Assembly: GCA_936931335.1 (NCBI GenBank)
Contig: CAKZIH010000141.1
Location: 1 to 5,407 of the forward strand
Length of the DNA stretch: 5,407 nucleotides
Direction of reading: 5' to 3'
DNA from: an uncultured Nostocoides sp.
GTDB taxonomy: Bacteria > Actinomycetota > Actinomycetes > Actinomycetales > Dermatophilaceae
The notes under the pieces were generated by a model. It was not told the DNA's origin. It did not search any database and saw only the letters and a list, made by a program, of their open reading frames with translations. Position numbers and translations under genes: made by a program. Positions 1 to 5,407 of this stretch are shown here, piece by piece. Position 1 is the first letter of the stretch, and each line of letters begins with the position of its first letter.

Positions 1-642
1 GGCGACCCGCTGATGGATGGCCCGGTCATTCAGCGCGCCGCCGCGGCGGCCCTGGCCGCAGGTAGCCGGGTCGCCGACGTCTTCGCCGCGACCCAGGCGG
101 TGCGCGAGGCCGGCGCCCCGCCGCTGGTGATGACCTATTGGAATCTGGTGCTGCGTCATGGGGTCGATCGCTTTGCCGACGACCTGCTAGCGGCCGGCGG
201 CGCCGGCCTGATCACCCCCGACCTGGTGCCCGACGAGGCCCAGGACTGGATCGCGGCCAGTGACCGCACCGGCCTCGACCGCGTCTTCCTGGTCGCTCCG
301 AGTTCCACCCCGCAGCGCCTGGCCAAGGTCACCGGCGACTGCCGCGGCTTCATCTATGCCGCCTCGACCATGGGCGTCACCGGCGCCCGGACCAGCGTCG
401 GCGACGCGGCCCAGGAACTGGTCGCCCGCACCCGAGCGGTCAGCGATCTGCCCGTCTGCGTCGGACTTGGTGTCTCCACTCGGGAACAGGCGGCCCAGGT
501 CGGTTCGTTCGCGGATGGAGTCATCGTCGGCTCCGCGCTGGTCGCCACCCTCCTGGACGTCGCCCCGCGCGACGGTCTGCGCGCCCTGGGCGAGCTGACC
601 GCGCAGCTGGCGGCCGGCGTACGGGAGGGAAAGAACGCATGA
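1..642 (+). CDS. trpA: Tryptophan synthase alpha subunit, 5' end cut by window
   Basis: TrpA cleaves indole-3-glycerol phosphate to indole and glyceraldehyde-3-phosphate. The indole is channelled to TrpB in the cytoplasmic alpha2-beta2 complex, the last step of tryptophan synthesis. The frame is open from base 1 and begins GDPLMDGPVIQ, the family's SDPxxDGPxIQ block, so the true start lies upstream. The Asp at window residue 6 matches catalytic Asp60 of the Salmonella enzyme; the partner Glu49 would lie just before the window. Other family blocks are YWN (about residue 46), the phosphate-side loop GVTGART (about 125-131), GLGVSTREQ (about 155) and IVGSAL (about 175). The visible 213 residues of a usual ~265-270 imply that about 55 are missing. 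The ATG at 13 is internal, not the start. The stop overlaps the next gene. trpB is expected just upstream, as in most trp operons, but cannot be seen. Confidence 0.96.
   Translation, partial: GDPLMDGPVIQRAAAAALAAGSRVADVFAATQAVREAGAPPLVMTYWNLVLRHGVDRFADDLLAAGGAGLITPDLVPDEAQDWIAASDRTGLDRVFLVAPSSTPQRLAKVTGDCRGFIYAASTMGVTGARTSVGDAAQELVARTRAVSDLPVCVGLGVSTREQAAQVGSFADGVIVGSALVATLLDVAPRDGLRALGELTAQLAAGVREGKNA
623..630 (+). promoter_or_regulatory. Shine-Dalgarno site for the MauE/DoxX-like gene
   Basis: GGGAGGGA lies inside the last codons of trpA, 8 bases before the ATG at 639. It contains the GGAGG core. It supports that start and the ATGA overlap (639-642), which suggests translational coupling to trpA. 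Confidence 0.75.
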
Positions 643-1151
643 GTCACACCGCGACCGCGGCGTCCATCGAGGACGAATCGCGCATCAGCCATCCGGCCTG
701 GGATTGGGTAGGGCTCGCCGCCCGGCTGATCCTCGGCATCGTGCTCATCGTCGCCGGCGCGCTCAAGGTCGGCCACCCCATCACCTCCAAAATGGCGGTG
801 CAGGCATACCGGATCTTCCCGCACGAGGTCGCCGGCTGGATCGGCTTGACCCTGCCCTTCGTCGAGATCGTTCTGGGTGTCCTGCTGGTGCTCGGGCTGT
901 TTACCCGCCTGTCCGCCCTGCTCGGCGGCCTGCTCATGCTCGCCTTCGTGGTCGGCATCGCCCAGGCATGGGCGCGCGGGCTGACCATCGACTGCGGCTG
1001 CTTCGGCGGCGGCGGGACGGTGGCGGCCAACCAAACCCGCTATGGCACCGAAATTCTGCGCGACCTCGGCCTAGCCGTATGCGGTTTCTACCTCGCCCGG
1101 CGCCCCCGCTCGGCGCTGGCGTTGGATTCGCGCCTCGGCCTTACCCCGTAA
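639..1151 (+). CDS. MauE/DoxX-family membrane protein with CGC redox motif
   Basis: This is a 170-residue integral membrane protein with four predicted helices at about residues 25-42, 65-87, 92-113 and 138-153. An early RLILGIVLIVAGALK helix is typical of DoxX/MauE proteins. Directly after helix 3 is DCGCFGGG, with Cys119 and Cys121; a third Cys (148) sits in helix 4. MauE was named for a role, with the thioredoxin-like MauD, in maturing disulfide-rich methylamine dehydrogenase; most actinobacterial relatives are uncharacterised. The Arg-rich C-terminus (ARRPR, 153-157) suggests it faces the cytoplasm. With four helices that places the CGC motif outside, where the DsbA-like domain of the next gene also lies. 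I infer a membrane electron-transfer role for thiol chemistry, not methylamine metabolism, since no mau genes are visible. The start is supported by a good ribosome site. Family call fairly sure; exact function unknown. Confidence 0.85.
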   Translation: MSHTATAASIEDESRISHPAWDWVGLAARLILGIVLIVAGALKVGHPITSKMAVQAYRIFPHEVAGWIGLTLPFVEIVLGVLLVLGLFTRLSALLGGLLMLAFVVGIAQAWARGLTIDCGCFGGGGTVAANQTRYGTEILRDLGLAVCGFYLARRPRSALALDSRLGLTP

Positions 1152-1156
1152 TTCGC

Positions 1157-1184
1157 CTGACTCCGGCCCATCGCGCACCATATT
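1157..1184 (+). promoter_or_regulatory. Possible weak promoter upstream of the DsbA-like gene
   Basis: CTGACT (1157-1162) and CATATT (1179-1184) each match 4 of 6 bases of the -35 and -10 housekeeping consensus, with a 16-base spacer. This is the only AT-leaning patch in the 101-base gap. The gap after a tightly overlapped gene pair is the main reason to consider an internal promoter. Such matches are common by chance, so this is weak. Confidence 0.25.
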
Positions 1185-1190
1185 CACCGA

Positions 1191-1214
1191 AGACCACAGT
1201 CAAGACCACAGTCA
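1191..1214 (+). repeat. Perfect 12-base tandem direct repeat in the leader of the DsbA-like gene
   Basis: AGACCACAGTCA occurs twice head to tail (1191-1202 and 1203-1214) with no mismatch. The pair is flanked by CACCGA at 1185-1190 and again, overlapping the second copy, at 1213-1218. It lies about 40 bases before the ATG at 1253, just downstream of the weak promoter-like pair. It could be a recent slippage duplication or a two-site operator; the sequence alone does not decide. Confidence 0.85.
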
Positions 1215-1235
1215 CCGAACCAGTCGATCACCAGC

Positions 1236-1242
1236 AGAGGGA
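1236..1242 (+). promoter_or_regulatory. Shine-Dalgarno site for the DsbA-like gene
   Basis: AGAGGGA stands 10 bases before the ATG at 1253. The same reading frame stays open far upstream through the previous gene, but between 1152 and 1252 it has no ATG, GTG or TTG codon. This site therefore fixes the start. Confidence 0.65.
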
Positions 1243-1252
1243 TTCCACCCGC

Positions 1253-2059
1253 ATGGCCAACAAGCCCAAGCGCTCCACCGGAGCCACCCCCGCCAACCCG
1301 GCTAACTCGCGCCAGGCCAAGATCCAGGCCGCCCAGAAGGCATCCGGTGGCGGCGGCGCCAACAAGATCACGATCGCCGGCATCGTCGCCGTGCTGGCGA
1401 TCATCGCGATCGTCGGTGGGGTGATCTGGAGCCAGCAGAAGTCCAAGACCGACGCCGGTTCGGGCAACACCAAGCCGCCGGCCGCGGCCACCGTGGACGG
1501 TGGATACCGGGCCTTCGCCGATGTCAGCGCCAAGCCCAATGCGCCGGTGGTCACCGTGTTCGAGGACTTCCAGTGCCCCGCGTGCAAGGGGATGGAGTCG
1601 GCCATCGGCTCGACCATTTCCGGTCTGGCGAAGTCCGGTGACATCCAGCTCAACTACCACCTGATGAACTTCCTGGACGACAAGACCGGCGCCAAGCAGT
1701 CCACTCCGGTCGCCAACGCCGCCTTCTGCGCCGCCGACCAGGGCAAGTGGCAGGAGTTCCACGACGCCGCATACGCCGGCCAGATCGCCGAGGGCCAGAG
1801 CATCAGCACCGCCCAGCTCGAGGCCTTCGCCAAGACCGCGGGTCTGACCGGCACCGCCCTCGAGGACTGGCGCAAGTGCTCCGACGCCGGCAAGTACAAC
1901 GCCTATATCGCCGACTCCAACAACTCCGCCGGCAAGGCCGGAGTCACCGGGACCCCCACCATCAAGATCGGCGACACGATGTACTCCGGCGACACCCTGG
2001 CGCCGCTGGCCACCCCGGAGGCCTTCACCAAGGCGATCGCCGACGCGACCAAGGGCTGA
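1253..2059 (+). CDS. Membrane-anchored DsbA-like thiol:disulfide oxidoreductase
   Basis: This 268-residue protein has a basic, Ala/Pro/Gly-rich cytoplasmic tail (1-38) and one membrane anchor (about 39-59). A Gly/Pro/Ala linker leads to an extracytoplasmic thioredoxin-fold domain of the DsbA/Thioredoxin_4 type (about 80-268). The block FEDFQCPAC carries the redox pair Cys108-Pro-Ala-Cys111, and GVTGTPT carries the cis-proline (Pro235) that faces it in this fold. Two more cysteines, Cys159 in the helical insert and Cys209, could form a second, structural disulfide, as reported for some actinobacterial DsbA proteins. Its role is probably making or exchanging disulfides in exported proteins. The MauE/DoxX-like protein upstream is a plausible redox partner, and lgt follows after six bases. 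Whether it acts as oxidase, isomerase or reductase cannot be read from sequence. Family call is firm; no specific gene name is assigned. Confidence 0.92.
   Translation: MANKPKRSTGATPANPANSRQAKIQAAQKASGGGGANKITIAGIVAVLAIIAIVGGVIWSQQKSKTDAGSGNTKPPAAATVDGGYRAFADVSAKPNAPVVTVFEDFQCPACKGMESAIGSTISGLAKSGDIQLNYHLMNFLDDKTGAKQSTPVANAAFCAADQGKWQEFHDAAYAGQIAEGQSISTAQLEAFAKTAGLTGTALEDWRKCSDAGKYNAYIADSNNSAGKAGVTGTPTIKIGDTMYSGDTLAPLATPEAFTKAIADATKG
2051..2055 (+). promoter_or_regulatory. Probable Shine-Dalgarno site deciding the lgt GTG start
   Basis: AAGGG inside the end of the DsbA-like gene stands 10 bases before the GTG at 2066. It is modest, but with the six-base intergenic gap it fits translation coupled to the preceding gene. 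The next in-frame GTG, at 2093, would remove the conserved proline-rich N-terminus. Confidence 0.5.
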
Positions 2060-2065
2060 TCCACC

Positions 2066-2935
2066 GTGCAGCGCTATCTCCCCAGCCCCACCGTGGGCGC
2101 CTGGCACCTGGATCCCTTGGCCATCCGGGGGTATGCGCTGTGCATCCTGGCCGGCATTGTCGTCGCGGTATGGATGTCGCAGAAGCGACTGGAAGACCGC
2201 GGCGGCAAGCCGGGCCAGGTGCTCGACATCGCCACGTGGGCGGTGCCCTTCGGCATCGTCGGTGGCCGGATCTACCACCTGATCACCTCGCCGCAGGCCT
2301 ATTTCGGTAAAGGCGGCCATCCCATGGACGCCGTGAAGATCTGGGAAGGCGGCCTGGGCATCTGGGGAGCGGTGGCTCTAGGCGCGGTCGGCGCCTGGAT
2401 CGGCTGTCGACGCACCGGCGTGGACTTCTTGGAGTTCGCCAACGTCCTGGCGCCCGGGTTGGCCGTGGCGCAGGCGCTGGGTCGCTGGGGCAACTGGTTC
2501 AACAACGAGATCTACGGGCCGGCCACCGACCTGCCATGGGCGCTGCAGATCCACGAATGGGACACCGCGGCGGGCCACGCGGTCCGCGGCGCCGACGGGC
2601 AGCCGATCGTCTTGGGCTTCTTCCACCCGACCTTCCTCTATGAGGCGGTGTGGTGCCTGCTGCTGGCCATCGTCCTGCTGCTGCTGGATCGCCGCTTCGC
2701 CTTCGGCCCCGGCCAGCTATTCGGCGTGCTGCTCATGGGTTACACCATCGAGCGGCTGCTGGTGGAGAAGATGCGCACCGACCCGGCCAACCTCATTCTC
2801 GGCCAGCGGGTGAACGTCTGGACCTCGATCCTCGTCTTCCTTATCGGCCTGGCGATCTATCGGCGCGGCGGCCGGCGCAAGCGGGCCGCGGACGCGCTCG
2901 TCCCGCATTCTGAGAACAGGGTGACCGCATCCTAG
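2066..2935 (+). CDS. lgt: Prolipoprotein diacylglyceryl transferase
   Basis: Lgt moves the diacylglyceryl group of phosphatidylglycerol onto the lipobox cysteine of prolipoproteins, the first step of lipoprotein maturation in the membrane. The protein is 289 residues, normal for the family, with about seven hydrophobic segments. Visible hallmarks are WHLDPLAIRGYAL at the N-terminus (Tyr23 aligning with E. coli Tyr26), GGRIYHLI (66-73), WEGGLGIWG (93-101) and the Lgt signature GRWGNWFNNEIYG (139-151). In the signature, Arg140, Asn143 and Gly151 align with E. coli Arg143, Asn146 and Gly154. HPTFLYE (187-193) and IERLLVEKMRTD (228-239) follow. The E. coli His-Gly-Gly motif is Trp-Gly-Ala here (100-102), which I recall as usual in actinobacterial Lgt. 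The GTG start keeps the conserved N-terminus. The C-terminal tail (267-289) is basic and short. It lies six bases after the DsbA-like gene, very likely in the same transcript. Confidence 0.96.
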   Translation: MQRYLPSPTVGAWHLDPLAIRGYALCILAGIVVAVWMSQKRLEDRGGKPGQVLDIATWAVPFGIVGGRIYHLITSPQAYFGKGGHPMDAVKIWEGGLGIWGAVALGAVGAWIGCRRTGVDFLEFANVLAPGLAVAQALGRWGNWFNNEIYGPATDLPWALQIHEWDTAAGHAVRGADGQPIVLGFFHPTFLYEAVWCLLLAIVLLLLDRRFAFGPGQLFGVLLMGYTIERLLVEKMRTDPANLILGQRVNVWTSILVFLIGLAIYRRGGRRKRAADALVPHSENRVTAS

Positions 2936-2951
2936 GACGCTGAACTAGCCT
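2921..2951 (+). promoter_or_regulatory. gltB: Possible weak promoter for gltB
   Basis: GTGACC (2921-2926, inside the end of lgt) and TAGCCT (2946-2951) resemble the actinobacterial pattern TTGACN and TANNNT, with a long 19-base spacer. A change of function from envelope genes to nitrogen assimilation makes a promoter in this gap reasonable, but this match is weak. Confidence 0.22.
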
Positions 2952-2981
2952 GCATCGTCTCGGTGGCCGGCGCCGCTCACC

Positions 2982-3006
2982 GTCCCCCCCCGGCCGCGCC
3001 GGGGAC
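2982..3006 (+). other. GC-rich hairpin with a C8 run in the gltB leader
   Basis: CCCCGGC (2988-2994) and GCCGGGG (2998-3004) form a perfect seven-pair stem with the three-base loop CGC. GTCCCC (2982-2987) can instead pair with GGGGAC (3001-3006), giving a slipped alternative through the run of eight C (2984-2991). No T-tract follows, so it is not a classical intrinsic terminator for lgt. It ends about 30 bases before the gltB start. It could be an attenuating or stabilising mRNA structure, a U-less terminator, or a by-product of base composition. A second, weaker inverted pair, CGGTG (2961-2965) with CACCG (2978-2982), lies just upstream. Confidence 0.5.
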
Positions 3007-3023
3007 CCCTGGCATGACGAGAT

Positions 3024-3028
3024 GAGGA
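3024..3028 (+). promoter_or_regulatory. Shine-Dalgarno site deciding the gltB start
   Basis: GAGGA stands 8 bases before the ATG at 3037. Two other in-frame starts exist, ATG at 3022 and GTG at 3031. The GAGGA overlaps the first and is too close to the second, so it favours 3037. Confidence 0.65.
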
Positions 3029-3036
3029 CGGTGCCC

Positions 3037-5407
3037 ATGGCTCGTTTCAGCGCTGAACCACACGACCAAGGCCTGTACCGCGGTGCTTTCGAGCATGACG
3101 CGTGCGGGGTGGCCATGATCGCAACCCTGCGCGGGCATGGGGGACACGACATCCTGCGGCACGCGCTGACCGCCCTGCGAAATCTCGATCACCGTGGGGC
3201 CACGGGTGCCGATCCGCTGGTGGGCGACGGGGCCGGCATCCTGACCCAAGTGCCGGACGCCTTCCTGCGCGCGGTCACCGGTTTTGTCCTGCCGCCGGCC
3301 GGCTCGTATGCGGTGGGCACCGCCTTCCTACCCCAAGAGTGCGACGAGCGCGCGCGCGTGATGGCTCGGATCGAGGACCTGGCCGACGAGGAGGGTATGG
3401 AGGTGCTCGGCTGGCGCCCGGTGCCCGTCGTCCCGGAATTCCTCGGCGACGCGGCACGGGCGGTGATGCCCTTCTTTGCGCAGGTCTTCCTCACCGCGGC
3501 CAACCGGACCCTGCGCGGGATCCACCTGGACCGGCGCGCGTACTGCGTGCGCAAGCGCGCCGAGCGGGAACTGGAGGTCTACTTTCCCTCGCTGTCGGCC
3601 CGGACGCTGGTCTACAAGGGCATGCTCACCACCACCCAGCTCGAACCCTTCTTCCCGGACCTGTCCGACGAGCGCTACTCCACCCGCCTCGCCCTGGTGC
3701 ATTCCCGCTTCTCCACCAATACCTTCCCGAGTTGGCGGCGCAGCCACCCCTACCGGCTGATCGCCCACAACGGCGAGATCAATACCGTCCAGGGCAATCG
3801 CAACTGGATGGCAGCCCGGGAATCGCAGCTCACCTCCGATCTGATCCCCGGTGACCCCTCGCGCCTGTTGCCGATCTGCCCGCCCGGGGACTCCGACTCC
3901 GCCTCCTTCGACGAGGTCCTCGAACTCCTGCACCTTGGCGGGCGCTCACTGCCGCACGCCATACTCATGCTCATCCCCGAGGCGTGGGAGAACCATGCCG
4001 AGATGGATCCCGACCGGCGCGCCTTCTACGAGTTCAACTCCTTGGTCATGGAGCCCTGGGACGGGCCGGCCTGTGTCACCTTCACCGACGGCACCCTCGC
4101 CGGCGCTGTCCTGGACCGCAATGGGCTCCGCCCCGGTCGTTACTGGGTCACCGACGACGGTCTGGTGGTGCTCGCCTCCGAATCCGGCGTCCTGGACATC
4201 GCGCCGAAGCGGGTGGTGCACAAGGGCCGACTGCAGCCGGGCCGTATGTTCTTGGTGGACACCGCGCAAGGCCGGATCGTGCCCGACGAGGAGGTCAAGT
4301 CCCAACTCGCCTCGGAGCTGCCGTATGCCGATTGGCTGCACTCCGGCCTGATCCACCTGGGCGACCTGCCCGAGCGGGAACACATCGTGCATACCGCCAA
4401 GTCGGTCGCCCGCCGCCAGCAGACCTTCGGCTATACGCAGGAGGAACTGCGGCTGCTGCTCGCGCCGATGGCGCGCACCGCATACGAAGCCTTGGGGTCG
4501 ATGGGCACCGACACCCCGATCGCGGTGCTCTCCACCCGACCGCGGCTGATCTTCGACTACTTCACCCAGTTGTTTGCGCAGGTCACCAATCCGCCCCTGG
4601 ACGCCATCCGCGAGGAGTTGGTGACCTCGCTGGCTACCGCGATCGGCCCCGAGGGCAACCTCCTGTCCGCAGCATCCGCTCATGCCCGTCAGCTGGTGCT
4701 GCCGTTCCCGGTCATCGACAATGACGAGCTGGCCAAGATCGTGCACTTGGGCACTGACAACGGTCTGTCGTGGCCCGCCACATACGTGGTCCGAGGCCTG
4801 TATGAGGTGTCCGGCGGCGCCTCGGCGCTGGAGGCGCGGCTCGCCGAGATCTTCGATGAGGTGTCCGCGGCGATCGCCGGCGGGGCGCGCTTCGTAGTGC
4901 TCTCGGACCGCGACTCCGGGCGCGACCTGGCCCCCATTCCCTCGCTGCTGCTGTGCTCTGCGGTGCACCACCACCTGATCCGGGAGAAGACCCGCACCCA
5001 GGTCGGCCTGATCGTGGAGGCCGGTGACGTGCGCGAGGTGCATCACGCCGCCCTGCTTATTGGCTACGGCGCCGCCGCGATCAACCCCTATCTGGCCATG
5101 GAGTCCGTGGAGGACATGGTCCGTTCCGGGGTGCTGCGCGGGGTCACCGGTGAGGCCGCGGTGGCGAACCTCATTCGCGCCCTGGGCAAAGGCGTGCTCA
5201 AAGTGATGTCCAAGATGGGCATCTCCACCGTCGCCTCCTACCGCGGTGCGCAGGTGTTCGAGGCGATCGGGCTGTCCCAGGAGTTCATCGACCGCTATTT
5301 CACCGGCACCACCTCGCGCCTGGGCGGCATCGGTATGTCGGTCATCGCTGCCGAGATCACCGCGCGGCATTCGGCGGCCTATCCGCCCGAGGGGGTGCGT
5401 CTGCCAC
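3037..5407 (+). CDS. gltB: Glutamate synthase large (alpha) subunit, 3' end cut by window
   Basis: GltB with GltD converts glutamine plus 2-oxoglutarate into two glutamates, the GOGAT half of ammonium assimilation in the cytoplasm. The frame stays open for 790 codons to the window edge, about half of a usual ~1500-residue subunit. A short propeptide (1-22) ends at HDACG, so Cys23 should become the N-terminal nucleophile after processing. The class II glutamine amidotransferase domain follows (about 23-430), with RNLDHRGA, HSRFSTNTFPSW (222-233), HNGEINT (244-250), DSDSASFDE (285-293) and LDRNGLRPGRY (359-369). The central domain (about 468-780) shows EALGSMGTDTP (484-494), FAQVTNPP, an INPYLAMES block and MSKMGISTVASYRG near its end. 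The FMN domain and 3Fe-4S cysteines lie beyond the window. Domain order and motifs look intact and functional. gltD is expected downstream. It probably starts a transcription unit separate from lgt, but the sequence does not prove this. Confidence 0.97.
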   Translation, partial: MARFSAEPHDQGLYRGAFEHDACGVAMIATLRGHGGHDILRHALTALRNLDHRGATGADPLVGDGAGILTQVPDAFLRAVTGFVLPPAGSYAVGTAFLPQECDERARVMARIEDLADEEGMEVLGWRPVPVVPEFLGDAARAVMPFFAQVFLTAANRTLRGIHLDRRAYCVRKRAERELEVYFPSLSARTLVYKGMLTTTQLEPFFPDLSDERYSTRLALVHSRFSTNTFPSWRRSHPYRLIAHNGEINTVQGNRNWMAARESQLTSDLIPGDPSRLLPICPPGDSDSASFDEVLELLHLGGRSLPHAILMLIPEAWENHAEMDPDRRAFYEFNSLVMEPWDGPACVTFTDGTLAGAVLDRNGLRPGRYWVTDDGLVVLASESGVLDIAPKRVVHKGRLQPGRMFLVDTAQGRIVPDEEVKSQLASELPYADWLHSGLIHLGDLPEREHIVHTAKSVARRQQTFGYTQEELRLLLAPMARTAYEALGSMGTDTPIAVLSTRPRLIFDYFTQLFAQVTNPPLDAIREELVTSLATAIGPEGNLLSAASAHARQLVLPFPVIDNDELAKIVHLGTDNGLSWPATYVVRGLYEVSGGASALEARLAEIFDEVSAAIAGGARFVVLSDRDSGRDLAPIPSLLLCSAVHHHLIREKTRTQVGLIVEAGDVREVHHAALLIGYGAAAINPYLAMESVEDMVRSGVLRGVTGEAAVANLIRALGKGVLKVMSKMGISTVASYRGAQVFEAIGLSQEFIDRYFTGTTSRLGGIGMSVIAAEITARHSAAYPPEGVRLP

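Noticed and set aside
704..1252. Upstream extension of the DsbA-like reading frame through the MauE-like gene
   Set aside because: The extension is Arg/Pro-rich out-of-frame translation of the membrane protein gene. The ATG at 1253 has a ribosome site and gives a normal tail-anchor-domain layout.
1184..2320. 378-codon minus-strand open frame opposite the DsbA-like gene and lgt
   Set aside because: It spans two real + strand genes and the gap between them. Its low-complexity Gly/Val/Leu-rich translation matches no family.
2363..2371. Trp-Gly-Ala in Lgt where E. coli has His-Gly-Gly, as a possible loss of activity
   Set aside because: As I recall, actinobacterial Lgt proteins commonly read IWGA here, and the rest of the signature is intact, so I treat it as a lineage feature.
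2982..3006. Classical rho-independent terminator after lgt
   Set aside because: The stem is good but no T-tract follows (the next bases are CCCTGGCATG), so it is listed only as a hairpin.
3022..3039. Earlier gltB starts, ATG at 3022 or GTG at 3031
   Set aside because: The best ribosome site, GAGGA at 3024-3028, is correctly spaced only for the ATG at 3037. The propeptide before Cys23 is already long enough.
3946..5370. Long open frame of 474 codons on the minus strand opposite gltB
   Set aside because: gltB is unmistakable on the + strand here. The antisense translation is rich in Gly, Arg, Gln and His with no recognisable domain, which is typical of a mirror frame in GC-rich coding DNA.

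Overview
The window is strongly GC-rich, compact and all on the + strand. Codon third positions are mostly G/C. It fits a high-GC actinobacterium. The order trpA, small redox membrane protein, DsbA-like protein, lgt, and then gltB resembles layouts I recall from actinobacterial chromosomes (Streptomyces and Propionibacteriales type). This is recall plus protein appearance, not a database match, so the genus is left open.

Layout: (1) 1-642, the C-terminal four fifths of tryptophan synthase alpha (trpA), entering from the left edge. (2) 639-1151, a four-helix membrane protein of the MauE/DoxX type with an Asp-Cys-Gly-Cys-Phe-Gly motif, overlapping the trpA stop as ATGA. (3) A 101-base gap (1152-1252) with a weak promoter-like pair and a perfect 12-base tandem repeat. 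(4) 1253-2059, a membrane-anchored DsbA-like thiol oxidoreductase with a CPAC active site. (5) 2066-2935, prolipoprotein diacylglyceryl transferase (lgt), six bases after the previous stop. (6) A 101-base gap (2936-3036) with a GC-rich hairpin containing a run of eight C. (7) 3037-5407, the N-terminal half of the glutamate synthase large subunit (gltB), running off the right edge. No gene-free stretch exceeds about 100 bases.

How they work together: trpA ends a tryptophan operon, and the next three genes act in or outside the membrane. The MauE-like protein and the DsbA-like protein probably form a thiol-redox pair on the outer face of the membrane. Lgt starts lipoprotein maturation there. 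gltB begins nitrogen assimilation and probably starts its own unit, with gltD expected downstream outside the window. All five genes belong to known families. I see no mobile element, CRISPR array, tRNA or rRNA, and no convincing novel system. The points most worth a second look are the redox pair, the two leader regions and an over-represented GTATG/CATAC word.
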